From: Forficula auricularia
Lineage: Eukaryota; Arthropoda; Insecta; Dermaptera; Forficulidae
Assembly: GCA_024734495.1 (NCBI GenBank)
Contig: JALMQS010000187.1
Span: 7,399,499-7,463,498, forward strand
Reading direction: 5' to 3'
DNA length: 64,000 nucleotides
This document shows, piece after piece, positions 55,075 through 64,000 of the stretch. The stretch's first letter is position 1. Each line of letters starts with the position of its first letter. Under the pieces are notes generated by a model, which was not told the origin of the DNA, did not search any database, and saw only the letters and a program-made list of their open reading frames with translations. Position numbers and translations under genes: made by a program.

Positions 55075-55293
55075 GATTAAATGAAAAAATCGCACTTTTT
55101 GAGCTCTGGACGAGACCCCATGTAACTTTTGACAAAACTAGAAGGTCGTAAAATTCAACCTGAATGAATACTACAATTTGTGACTTTGATTGAGAACATC
55201 GGTTCCGTAGTCTTTACTTGAGGAACCTTTGAAGTCGCGCTTGGCGCGAAAATGATTACGATACTTTAACCATCTGCTTCGCTATGGATAAAA
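55075..55293 (+). repeat. ~220-bp dispersed repeat, copy B
   Basis: Partner of 53339-53560. Same order of phrases, with substitutions and small deletions (for example ggtccgcagtctttacctgag against ggttccgtagtctttacttgag). Confidence 0.85.
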
Positions 55294-55804
55294 TAAAAAT
55301 TAAAAAACAAAATTGAAATATTCAAGCGAATTCATCCCTTCGGTGACTAAAGTTTTTTTTTATTATTGTAGTTTTTAATTAATAATCAGAACGAAATAAA
55401 TGAAATTGGGAGACAGTAAAAAATATATACTTCACGCTTCAAAGATGGAGAATCACTGGTTTAGCGTATTATGATGTCTTGAAAGCAACAACCGAGCAGA
55501 ATTGCCAAAATTTATGGCCGAATATTATTCTGTCAGTAATAATTTAGGCGTATAATGAGGAGAAAGACACTTAGATGGGAACTTAATCGAAATGGAATAT
55601 ATTATTTTTAATGGTTGGTATTTTATCGAATCTTAACAGACGAAAGTGTTCACAGTATTGGATATCATGTCAATTATGTATTGAGATAGGGTGAGCAATT
55701 TGAAGCTTGAGGCGTCCAAAAATGTTTTTGTATGTCGGGAATCGAACCTTAGCACTTTGGACTAATAACTTTAAGATAATGAGATATAAATTGTTATTTT
55801 TCAC

Positions 55805-55870
55805 GTTTTTTAGGGTTTCTTTCAAAAGTAAAACGGGACATATACAATGTCTCTCTGTCTGTCATTTCAT
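55805..55870 (-). repeat. ggaaccctaaaaa-type repeat tail, minus copy
   Basis: The plus strand reads ttttttagggtttctttcaaaagtaaaac, then acaatgtctctctgtctgtc. The inverse matches the last 60 bases of the 62617-63000 copy. Immediately upstream (55730) is gggaatcgaacctt, a box-B-like inverse. Confidence 0.6.
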
Positions 55871-56499
55871 CTCCCGAAGATATTGTAGTAGCTTATAAGT
55901 TAAATAGAAACTTAAAATTTACATGTTATTGTATTAAGTTTTCTGAAATAAAAAAATTATATTTCAATGCTTATTTATATGGAAGACAGGAATTTTTCGA
56001 AGGGTTGAAAATAAAAAATATTTTTATTATGGTTTGTAAGATATCCCTGTAAAGATTTATTTAAGTATAATTAGGCTTATAGTTTTTTTTTAATTTATTT
56101 AAAATGATGTAGCTAGAGAGCGTCAAGGCAATTTTTAGGGGATTTTTCTACCTGTCGGCGTTCAGAAGTTTCATATCTCAAAATTAGGAAAGAATTTAAC
56201 GAAGTCTCTCGTTATCTTCTTAACTTTTTGTTTATTCAATTTTACAAATCTCTGAAACATGGAGATTAATGATTTTCAATCATTATTTTTTGTCTGTTTG
56301 TGTCTATTGTGTTTATAGTCCACGATACTTAAGAAGAAAAATCATACTAAGGTTGTTTTTTTGCCAAAATATTTGTATTTTCAAACGGACATTTCATTGA
56401 AATTTTCATTTATTTTCTTTTGCTTATTTTCATGTTTCGAAATGTCTTAAATCATACATAATTAATTATAATTATTTATTAAACACGAACAAATAATAC

Positions 56500-56560
56500 A
56501 ATATAACTACAACGTTTCGATCGACTTATTCTGCGGTCGTTCTCAAGTATGAGCACCCAC
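56500..56560 (-). repeat. gatcgaaacgtt hairpin motif
   Basis: On the minus strand: tacttgagaacgaccgcagaataagtcgatcgaaacgttg. The cgacc...ggtcg-type stem before gaaacgtt is the form often seen in retroelement 3' regions and is a distant relative of the hammerhead-like motifs; the CTGANGA half is lacking. Confidence 0.35.
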
Positions 56561-56719
56561 TCCAATAATATGTTAACTGAGCTAATCACGTGTGTATGAT
56601 CTTTAATTTTCAGTTTTAAATTTTTTGGTAACAATTTTTGATATAGAAAAAGAAAAACATAATTTTTTTTCTCTATCAGTGGCACTAGATTCCGAAACCT
56701 ACTAACACCCAAGAACGAA

Positions 56720-59310
56720 AAAGTTTGTTTTTACACCAAAACGAGTTAATTTAACTTTTTGAACACACAGACACGAACACTCTTGAATGAAAGGCCGTGA
56801 AAATATTTGTACTGGTACCGTCAAAAAAGTTTGTAATTTTGAAAGAAAAAAAAGGATTAGATTTTAAAATGTTAAAATTTTAGTAAAATTAAAATTCTTA
56901 ATTGGTAAAAGAGATATTTCTAAACGAATAATATGTTTTAAATAGTTCAAATAATAATTATCCAAAATTGTGATCAATTAATTATCTTAACTAGAGATTA
57001 TAATCAGATAAAGTTAAACCACATTTTATTGAAATAGCAAACCAAATCCGATATGGAAATGAAGAAGCGTTCTAAAAGCATTTGAAATCTTTTCAGTTGG
57101 TGTGCATGTCTATCGAGAAGCTTTTATCAGCCTCTTGACAAGGTCTATTTGTCAGCCGATAGACGATAGGCGACTTTCTGGAAGTTGCGATGCCTTCATC
57201 AGCTGACCCATCCAGATGCTGATATGGATACGCCCAGTAAAGCCATCGTTTTCCTTTCACGGTCAGGAAACAATTCGGAGAAAAGAAATTGATATAAGTA
57301 GGAGAAGTTTAAAATGCAGTCAACGCTAAGAGATTGGCTTTAATTGAATGTTCTTATCAGTGATCACTGGTAATTATGATTACCTGTCATTTTATGTTCA
57401 ACTCCCCTTTCTTCCTAGTTTTGTAATTTAAAATTTTTACTGTCACTCACATATCTAAAACCAAATATTGAAATGACTTCCCAGAAATTCTCTATGTGAA
57501 ATTTTTGAATTTTATGCATTAAGCCCAATTTTAACAAATAAATAAAGCATAATTAAACAGGATTGTCTTTTGTTTATAATACTCTTATAGTAAATTGAAT
57601 TTGTCTTTTTTTTTTTTTTTTTTTTTTAGTTTGAAAATTTTATAATTTTAATTGTTTTCAGAGCCCCCCCCCCTTAATTTTTGGTTCGATTTCAACCAAA
57701 ATCTAATTAATTCTTAATCTCAATATAAAGAATCTACGTGTCAAATTTCGTTTTGATTCCACACTAATTTTTAAGCTAGAGCGTAAACAAATTTTGGAAA
57801 CGTACTACTAACAATAATAACGTACGACCTAACGGACATTTTGATAAAATAATTAATATCTAGAAAAATTTAATTTTTTCGATGTTCGCTTATAAAGGTT
57901 TTTTGTAGACCAAAAGGGCATGGTTTCGCCCAATTTTTTTTATCAAAATAGTATAATTAGTTTTTGTGATTTTTCAAAAAACAAACCAAATTATGCACGA
58001 TTACAATACTTGACCATACCTTGTATGAAAAATTAATTAGGCCCCAAAACGGCGGAATAAACCGCGTGATTTTATCAACCATTAAACAATGAGATAGTAA
58101 TAATTGGCATTTTATATACTCATAATATGATAAATTACCTTTCCGAACAATATGTTGTTTATTTTACAGTGAGGGTTTTAAATATTCAAAAGAGTATTAA
58201 TTTAATCCAATTAGTTGGAATCTACTATTTTTCAGATTAATATATATTTTTTTCTAATTTGAATATTTAAGTTGTATTTTTATTGCTTTTTGAGTTTCCC
58301 CTCGAGAAAAACTTATTAACAATGTTCACTTCCCCTAATCAAATATTGATAGCCCTATAGATTAAGAGGTCGATTATTTATTTACATGATTAGTAACTTT
58401 TCCCCATAGAGCGTTTGTTTATAGATCTTCGATCCTTTTTGGAGGGTGGAATTAATTTTTTTTGTTTTTTTTTTGTTCAGAAATTCATAAATGACTCTAC
58501 TAATACTTATTACAATCGATTGAACCATTTCGTTTAGCAGTTTATTTATTTTTCTTTGTTTCTTTTTTATCCGTTCAATTTTGATGCTTTTCCGATTTTT
58601 ATTTAATCTCGAAGCTGATCCACTGCTTTATTCTTCCTTCTTTTGCAAAACAAAATATTAAATTAGATAAAATAGCCGATTTCTGAGCTTCCCCTCTTGG
58701 GATGCAAATATTTATAGTCCTATATTGGAGCAGAAAAAAAAGACGAAACTTGATTTACATTCTCTATTACTGTGACTATTTATGTGCTTCCTTAAAGATA
58801 TTCTAAAAACATAGTGTGATCAACAACATGGTTTGTAAAAAAAAGAAAAAATATGGATTATACAAATATTCGCAAGCTGTAAACAAAATATACATAAAAG
58901 TTATCAGCTCGCTCGTATCCATACTTATCATATTTATGGTTTTGTTGAAATGGAAAGATTTTTTTCTTACTTAAAATAAACAATTCTACTACGATCGGGG
59001 TTTCGGACTATATTTTCGTTATATTTTGTTATTAAATTAGGGATTGAACATGTAGATTATGATTTATCTTTTTCTCTGAGAGGATCGTTATGAGAGATGA
59101 GGGGTAGGATTAATTAAATATCATGAGTTAATTTACGCCACCCCATACGGTTGTCTTAAAAATAATAAATAAATAATTATATCTCTGGTCAGAAAAAAAT
59201 ATAGGTAATTTTTTTTTGGCTTTGACGGGTGTGAAAAACCCCTCTAAAACGTGTGTTTTATATTTTAGATTTTCTTATTTTATTTAGATTTAATTTGCTT
59301 AAAACTGATA
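56720..59310. other. AT-rich DNA; unique patch 57060-57270
   Basis: No gene. The patch (gactttctggaagttgcgatgcc, catcagctgacccatccagatgc, acgcccagtaaagccatcg) is less AT-rich and unrepeated in the window; possible conserved non-coding DNA. A 23-base T run lies at about 57608 and a C run at 57665. Confidence 0.4.
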
Positions 59311-59317
59311 TGAGGTA

Positions 59318-59451
59318 ACAGTGGCGTAGCTACAAATTTTGGGCCTATAATCAAAATCATTACTTCATCCTTACCCTAATAATACGTTGGTTTTCTCAGA
59401 ACCAAGACCTGTAAGCTTTGATTATTCTTGCTATGCGATAGCTACGCCCTT
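59318..59451. mobile_element. 134-bp hAT MITE, TSD ATGAGGTA
   Basis: acagtggcgtagctacaaat and atagctacgccctt are inverted ends. Perfect octamers ATGAGGTA at 59310-59317 and 59452-59459. Non-coding and very short. Confidence 0.88.
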
Positions 59452-59779
59452 ATGAGGTAGGTATATTAATGGATATATGCTGGTAAAAGTTTTAAGTTAT
59501 GTTATTAAATAGATTATATTATAAATAAACAAAATACTAAAAAAATGTCCACTAATAAACACAATATCAACCGATAAATAGATTTTCAGTCATTGAAAAT
59601 ATTATGATATCTCAACAGAAGCTCTCTAGAAAACGAAATCGGTATCAGCTAACTAGCTGCTATAATGACCAGAATTAACTTATTACTTATGGTGGTTTTT
59701 AGATTTTTTATCATGCTTAGCTCCTGAAGATTTCAAAGTATAATTATTCTGCAGCATAATGTTTTTCTAAGAGTTTATT

Positions 59780-60180
59780 TTTTGAGTTATCGCGAGTATC
59801 GTAATCCAGACAGACATAATAAATAAATACTAAGTGAAAATGATTTTTCTCTAGGTTTATGTCATTTTGAAGCAAGAAAAAGTGAAGTGATTCAAGCTAT
59901 AATAATTATTAGATAGAAATTTAAAAAAAATGAGTTTCAAATTGTCTTTACTTCAAGAATGTTTACATTCTTTGTCTTTTTTAGGGTTCCGAACAAAAGC
60001 AAGGTAACTAACTAACTAATAATGACAGTATAATGGCAGTCTGCGAGTATTATAGTCTATCTATATATAAAATTAAGATTTTATCTGTACATTGGTCCAA
60101 ATCGCCTCAAATTTTGGATGCACACGTTATGAATGGAAACCCCTTGAACAAAATCTTCTTAAAGAAGGGTGTGATTTTTG
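59780..60180. repeat. Cluster of dispersed repeat fragments
   Basis: gagttatcgcgagtatcgtaatcc (59785) matches 15549. tttttagggttccgaacaaaagc (59979) is the inverse of the ggaaccctaaaaa tail. 60063-60170 is the inverse of 51815-51925. These look like overlapping fragments of one or two old repeat families. Confidence 0.55.
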
Positions 60181-60364
60181 TGGGGTCTATTTTTTTATCA
60201 TGAGTGTTAAATATCCATTTAAGTGAAGATCTCATTAATTAGGTTTAGGGTAAATTTTTAAATTTAATTTATTATACTTTAAATCGACATTTTGGGAGGG
60301 CCCACAAATAACAATTTTTAGCTGATATTTTTACCTAAGGGGAATCCAAAATCTTTTATATATA

Positions 60365-60575
60365 TATTTATTTATTGTCACCGGGAACATAGCCCATTTA
60401 GTCAGCACATCAGTAAAGTGTTAGTAGGGTTAGTAAGGGAGCCGAGTTTTAGCCGGAAGAAATTTTATATGCTAGCAGGCTCGAACCCGGGGTCTACCGC
60501 ATGAACATCGTCATCAACGATGCTCAAGCGGAGCCAGCGTCTTTGCCAGCTCGGGCCACCCGACTCCCCCTCCAA
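60365..60575 (-). mobile_element. tRNA-derived SINE, copy 2
   Basis: The minus strand starts ggagggggagtcgggtggcccgagctggcaaag, continues gagcatcgttgatgacgatgttcatg, has box B ggttcgagcc (60487-60478), and ends ctcccttactaaccctactaac...ttcccggtgacaataaataaa. It is ~70 bp longer than copy 1, which lacks the segment between ttccggctaaaactcgg and cccggtgacaa, so this is closer to full length. Confidence 0.85.
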
Positions 60576-60959
60576 AATCTTAAAATTATGGAAAAATTTT
60601 ACAATTACTTTCATATTCTTCTTATCAACAAGAAATAACAAAGAAATTGATACATCAAGTATTTTGGAATATTATGCTACGAAACACTCGTTATGTAAGC
60701 CTGAATGGCACTTGGGTTGCTTATTTGGGGCCACGTGACCCTGGGAAACAATATTGAGCGAAATGGGTCCTTAGAAATGGAGCCGACACTCAATAATACT
60801 AATTAATTTAATTAGTCCTCGTGAGTGACAGGAAATAAAATGTCCTCAGCAGCCTTAAAAATACCCACGATAATTAATGGACTAGCTCATCAATTAGTGA
60901 AAATATATTTTATACTTTGAAAGTAAATCTTGAATGGTGCATTTGAATTGAAGAGTTTT

Positions 60960-61215
60960 CGATCCACGAGCATCGCTTAAGTCCTCGACGATGAAGAGGA
61001 AAATGATTGGCCTACAAGAGGAACAACCAAATCGGAAACGAGCCTCTCGCAACAACACAACATCAACAACAACAACAACGAGAGAGAATGAAACCATGAA
61101 ATGGGGCGGAGGGCCGTGTGACAAAGAGCTCGGCGGCACGTCAATCACAAGGACAATGCGGCCCATTTGGCTCCACGACTCTATACAATCAAGTTTTCGG
61201 CTTTTGAAACCTTAA
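60960..61215 (+). other. GC-richer patch, possible exon or regulatory DNA
   Basis: A stretch of clearly higher G+C is open in the plus frame from ATG 60991 to 61215 (MKRKMIGLQEEQPNRKRASR, then an Asn/Thr-rich run from an (AAC)n microsatellite, then WGGGPCDKELGG). A minus frame is open too. The start context and downstream donor are not decisive, and the peptide is unrecognised. It could be a first exon, conserved non-coding DNA or chance. Confidence 0.25.
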
Positions 61216-61219
61216 GTCA

Positions 61220-62600
61220 AATCCCCAACCAGTTGTGCTGTAGCGATTTTTTTTACAATTAAGATTGAAAAAAAGAAGAGAGGAGTCAACCCCTCTCCCC
61301 ACCCTTCAATCATTTGCAATTAAATGGCATTCGACTCTGCCCGAGATCAAATTACTCAAGTGAAAAAGAAAAAGTCTAATTTTCCCAATAAAGTCGCAAG
61401 GGCAGATGATTTTTTAAGTCAATATTTGTCAGCCAGTTTCCTTCAATATAGAAGTCAATAGTTTTGATGCGCATGGTAGCTGAAAGAGCCCGAAATTCAA
61501 TTATAAATTATAATATAGAAGAAAATCATCTACCAGTATAATAATGAGGAAGTGAAATTTGTAAAAATGTATGATCCTGTATTGGTATCTGTCCGTTAGT
61601 AAACAGCGCTGACTGGTGGTCAGAATAAAAAGTAAACACAATCGGGTCATATTCATTTTTATTGTATAAAGAAAATTATTAAAATAAACCAAAAAACAAA
61701 CAAGATAGATTATTAGTTTGTTGTTTATTATCTTATGCACTATCAAGTGCTTTAGTTAAATATTCTCGGGAAAATTATCCTCAGAATGATTGATAACTGT
61801 GCAGCTTACCCGTTTGATTTAGTTATATTTTTGACCACGAGATTGCGTAGTGGCAAGAACAACTTACCAATTGTAGTGAAAAAAGAAAAAAACACTATCA
61901 TATTAAGCGAGCTATCGATATGATATAATAAAATGTTCCAACCTGGATGCATTCCAGAAACAGACTAATAGACGATCCGACCCTTACCGCCTCATTAAAC
62001 TCGCTGGTCCATCGAAGAAGAGTTTTCGCGCTTTACCTATTTTAGAGATGCTGTCACAGCATGTGCTTCAATTAATTAAAATAAATAATGCTCCCAAGGC
62101 CTGCTTTGCGCATAGCCCGCGATTTGAGACTTCAACGCCTTTTTGCGATTAAATTAGAGAAATGTCGAACATTTTCATTCCCTAATAAGCTTCCCCATTA
62201 CTTCAAAAAACGGGAAATATTTTCCGGCCTCCCTCTTTCTAATTTATAACTTATAGCCTTCAAACCTTTAATACCCAAGCGCACAGTCACCTACGCCATT
62301 TCTTCTTCTCTTTGGTAATGCAATGGTCTTACGAGATGCATAAAGGTTGCATTTTCATGTGCATTCGATCGGATTAGAAAAAAATATCCTCAAGGCTAGG
62401 TATAGATATAAATTACAAGTTAACATTAAAAACTTTTGGCTACCAAATAAATATTCTTAAAATAAAATAGATTAAAAATTGTCAAATTTATATAAATCTA
62501 TAGTACCTACCCATCGGACACTATAACGAAGGTTAGATAACTTATAACATCCAAAATATTAGTTTTTGTTCAGCTTTGGTAAGGAGAGAATAAAATAAAT
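61220..62600. other. Unique-looking DNA, no gene seen
   Basis: 62000-62230 (ttcgcgctttacctatttt, gatgctgtcacagcatgtgc, tttgcgcatagcccgcgattt) is unrepeated and of mixed composition. It may include conserved non-coding sequence. No frame with a domain. Confidence 0.35.
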
Positions 62601-62616
62601 TGTTGATTTTATTATA

Positions 62617-63000
62617 ATTTTAAGTTAAGCCATTTCTAGCCGCCGATAGGTACAAAAATCAAATCAAAATAAATTAAAAAAATTAAGCCTAGTTTTATTG
62701 AGATAGCTCACATAAAATGATAAAAACATTTTTTTTATTTATCATCCCACAAAAAAATTCGACCCTTCTGAAAATAAGCATTGTAATAAAATTACAATAC
62801 AGGCTGATGATGATGATGATGAATAAAATTTCAAAACCATTTTTGATTTCGGGCAAATGAATACATAAAGCCTGAAAATTTCAAGTTTGTATCTAATTTC
62901 GTTTACGAGCTACATGCTACAATGATCAGACGGTCAGACAGACAGACATTGTAGCGATACTAATAGGGTTCCATTTTACTTTTGAACAGAATCCTAAAAA
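62617..63000 (+). repeat. Dispersed SINE-like repeat (ggaaccctaaaaa type), copy B
   Basis: Aligns with 48917-49260 from ttttaagttaagccatttc to gacagacattgtagcgatac, taatagggttccattttac, cagaatcctaaaaa. It has an extra segment with a (TGATGA)n run at about 62800-62822, absent from copy A, which may be a microsatellite expansion or a small retro-insertion. Confidence 0.75.
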
Positions 63001-63606
63001 GGAAGACAAAAGAAAATTTTTCGCGGATTACTTATAGAATTATTTTGGCAAATATAATTTTTAAAATACGCTTAACCTAGACAGACAGGCCATTGTTTGA
63101 AACTAATCTTGAAAAGCATCAGAACTTATTTTTAAGGGATTTCTCGAATATACTTGAGGTGAGAGAAAATAATAAAGTTTTGAGTATATTTTTATTTTTA
63201 TCTGACGATACATTAAGTATAAATGAAATTCGTAAACGCCTGTAGGCTAGCTAGCCTTGGTGTTGCTATAAGAAAGAGACTTGGTTCTGAACACTACAGG
63301 CTTCAACATAAAATTTAACAGGATAATAATTCATTATACTCGTAAAATAAATGAATTTAATTTATGAATTATAATTAATTATGACCTTATAAAAATTATG
63401 TTATCGTTACCATTAAGTAAAGTATAAAAAAATATAATTTTACTTACTTACAATTTAATTGCAGGTAGTGCGATGAGATTTAGCAAAGATAAATAAATCA
63501 TGGACTCACCTAGAACAAGAAAAAGTAGAAATTGTTAAAATTGTATATTATATAGCTAGGTATCTGTTATTTTAAATGCAAATGCAAGTTATTTTAAATA
63601 TAATTT

Positions 63607-63650
63607 ATTAAAATTATTGGATTAAAATACTTGGTAGGTTTCACATTAAG
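63607..63650 (+). repeat. Single arm of the ttggtaggtttca hairpin repeat
   Basis: aaattattggattaaaatacttggtaggtttcacatt matches the left arm at 23127-23165. Only one arm is present here. Confidence 0.6.
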
Positions 63651-63692
63651 ATATAAAAAAATAAAACGAATTTATTTATGGAGAATCTTTAA

Positions 63693-63735
63693 TCTCGATA
63701 TATATATTTCGGGTGACTAACCCATCTTCAGGAGA
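63693..63735 (-). ncRNA. Hammerhead-like stem-loop (candidate)
   Basis: On the minus strand: GAGA? stem I half (63735-63732, reading TCTC), CTGAAGA (63731-63725), extra T, stem GGG/CCC (63723-63721 with 63713-63711), GAAA (63710-63707), an AT stretch, then GAGA (63696-63693) pairing with TCTC. Layout very close to the 4661-4702 motif. Confidence 0.45.
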
Positions 63736-63779
63736 AACAGAAAGTAACTGACCTGGATAAGTCGAAATTGAATACAAGT

Positions 63780-64000
63780 CAATGGTAAAATTTATTTTTA
63801 AGATAACAAAAGGGTAAATATTTAAAATTATTGGAGGGAGAAAAGGTAGGAAGTCTACTTTGTTTAATTTTGAATGGCCTTCTGAGAAATGAGGATTTCG
63901 AATTTGAGATACAACTCAATGGTAAAATTTATTTTTAAGATAACAAAAGGGTAAATATTTAAAATTAGTGGAGGGAGAAGGGTAGGAAGTCTATTTTGTT
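63780..64000 (+). repeat. 137-bp tandem repeat running off the window
   Basis: caatggtaaaatttatttttaagataacaaaagggtaaatatttaaaatt begins at 63780 and again at 63917. The units are nearly identical, and the second is cut by the window end, so more units may follow. Confidence 0.9.

Noticed and set aside
62800..62822. Second RTE 3' end at the TGATGA run
   Set aside because: No LINE coding sequence is next to it; it sits inside another repeat family and may be a simple microsatellite.
1..64000. CRISPR array or prokaryotic defence system
   Set aside because: Repeats are tandem or inverted eukaryotic types, with no regularly spaced short repeats and no prokaryotic genes.

Overview
This is a stretch of eukaryotic nuclear DNA, very AT-rich and gene-poor, built almost entirely of transposable elements and their debris. 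The element mix (hAT elements and their MITEs, a piggyBac-like MITE, an RTE-like LINE tail, an R2-type endonuclease fragment, tRNA-derived SINEs, a Ty3/gypsy-type LTR element) fits an arthropod, most likely an insect. The order cannot be fixed from the sequence. No bacterial-type operon, CRISPR array or complete host gene is present. The only convincing host coding sequence is one 53-codon phase-0 exon at 45909-46067, so the window is probably intron and/or intergenic DNA.

Layout. 1-9 kb: a 96-bp tandem duplication; a 915-bp hAT relic with an intact dimerisation-domain frame (2547-3461) sitting in an older hAT copy; an R2-like endonuclease fragment with a frameshift and a stop (3831-4351); a MITE with long TIRs inside another hAT-like copy (6197-7314). 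9-20 kb: mostly anonymous AT-rich DNA, an RTE-like LINE 3' end interrupted by a hAT MITE (11.8-12.5 kb), a further hAT MITE (14.7 kb), and a degenerate ~378-bp spaced repeat (18.3-19.8 kb). 20-32 kb: a LINE ORF2 C-terminus on the minus strand, a 253-bp fold-back element with a 15-bp target duplication (22667-22919), a second hAT relic with a dimerisation domain (23701-24505), and two large inverted repeats (28710-29246 and about 30455-31660, the latter split by a hAT insertion). 33-39.6 kb: a 5.8-kb LTR retrotransposon on the minus strand with nearly identical LTRs, a gag-like frame and no pol, inserted into a ~181-bp satellite array. 40-47 kb: hAT family members, one of them holding a piggyBac-like MITE that in turn holds a 74-bp retro-inserted hairpin; the orphan host exon. 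48-64 kb: dispersed repeats, two copies of a tRNA-derived SINE, another inverted repeat interrupted by a SINE, and AT-rich filler.

The most interesting signal is a group of at least seven stem-loops of the form CTGAwGA-w-stem-GAAA, on both strands, several lying inside inverted-repeat arms. Two members are retro-type insertions with 12-15 bp target duplications and share a 3' tail containing GCTACTCTCGGCAAA. They resemble the hammerhead ribozymes known from Penelope-like retroelements and retrozymes. A consistent extra base before stem II means activity must be tested, not assumed.
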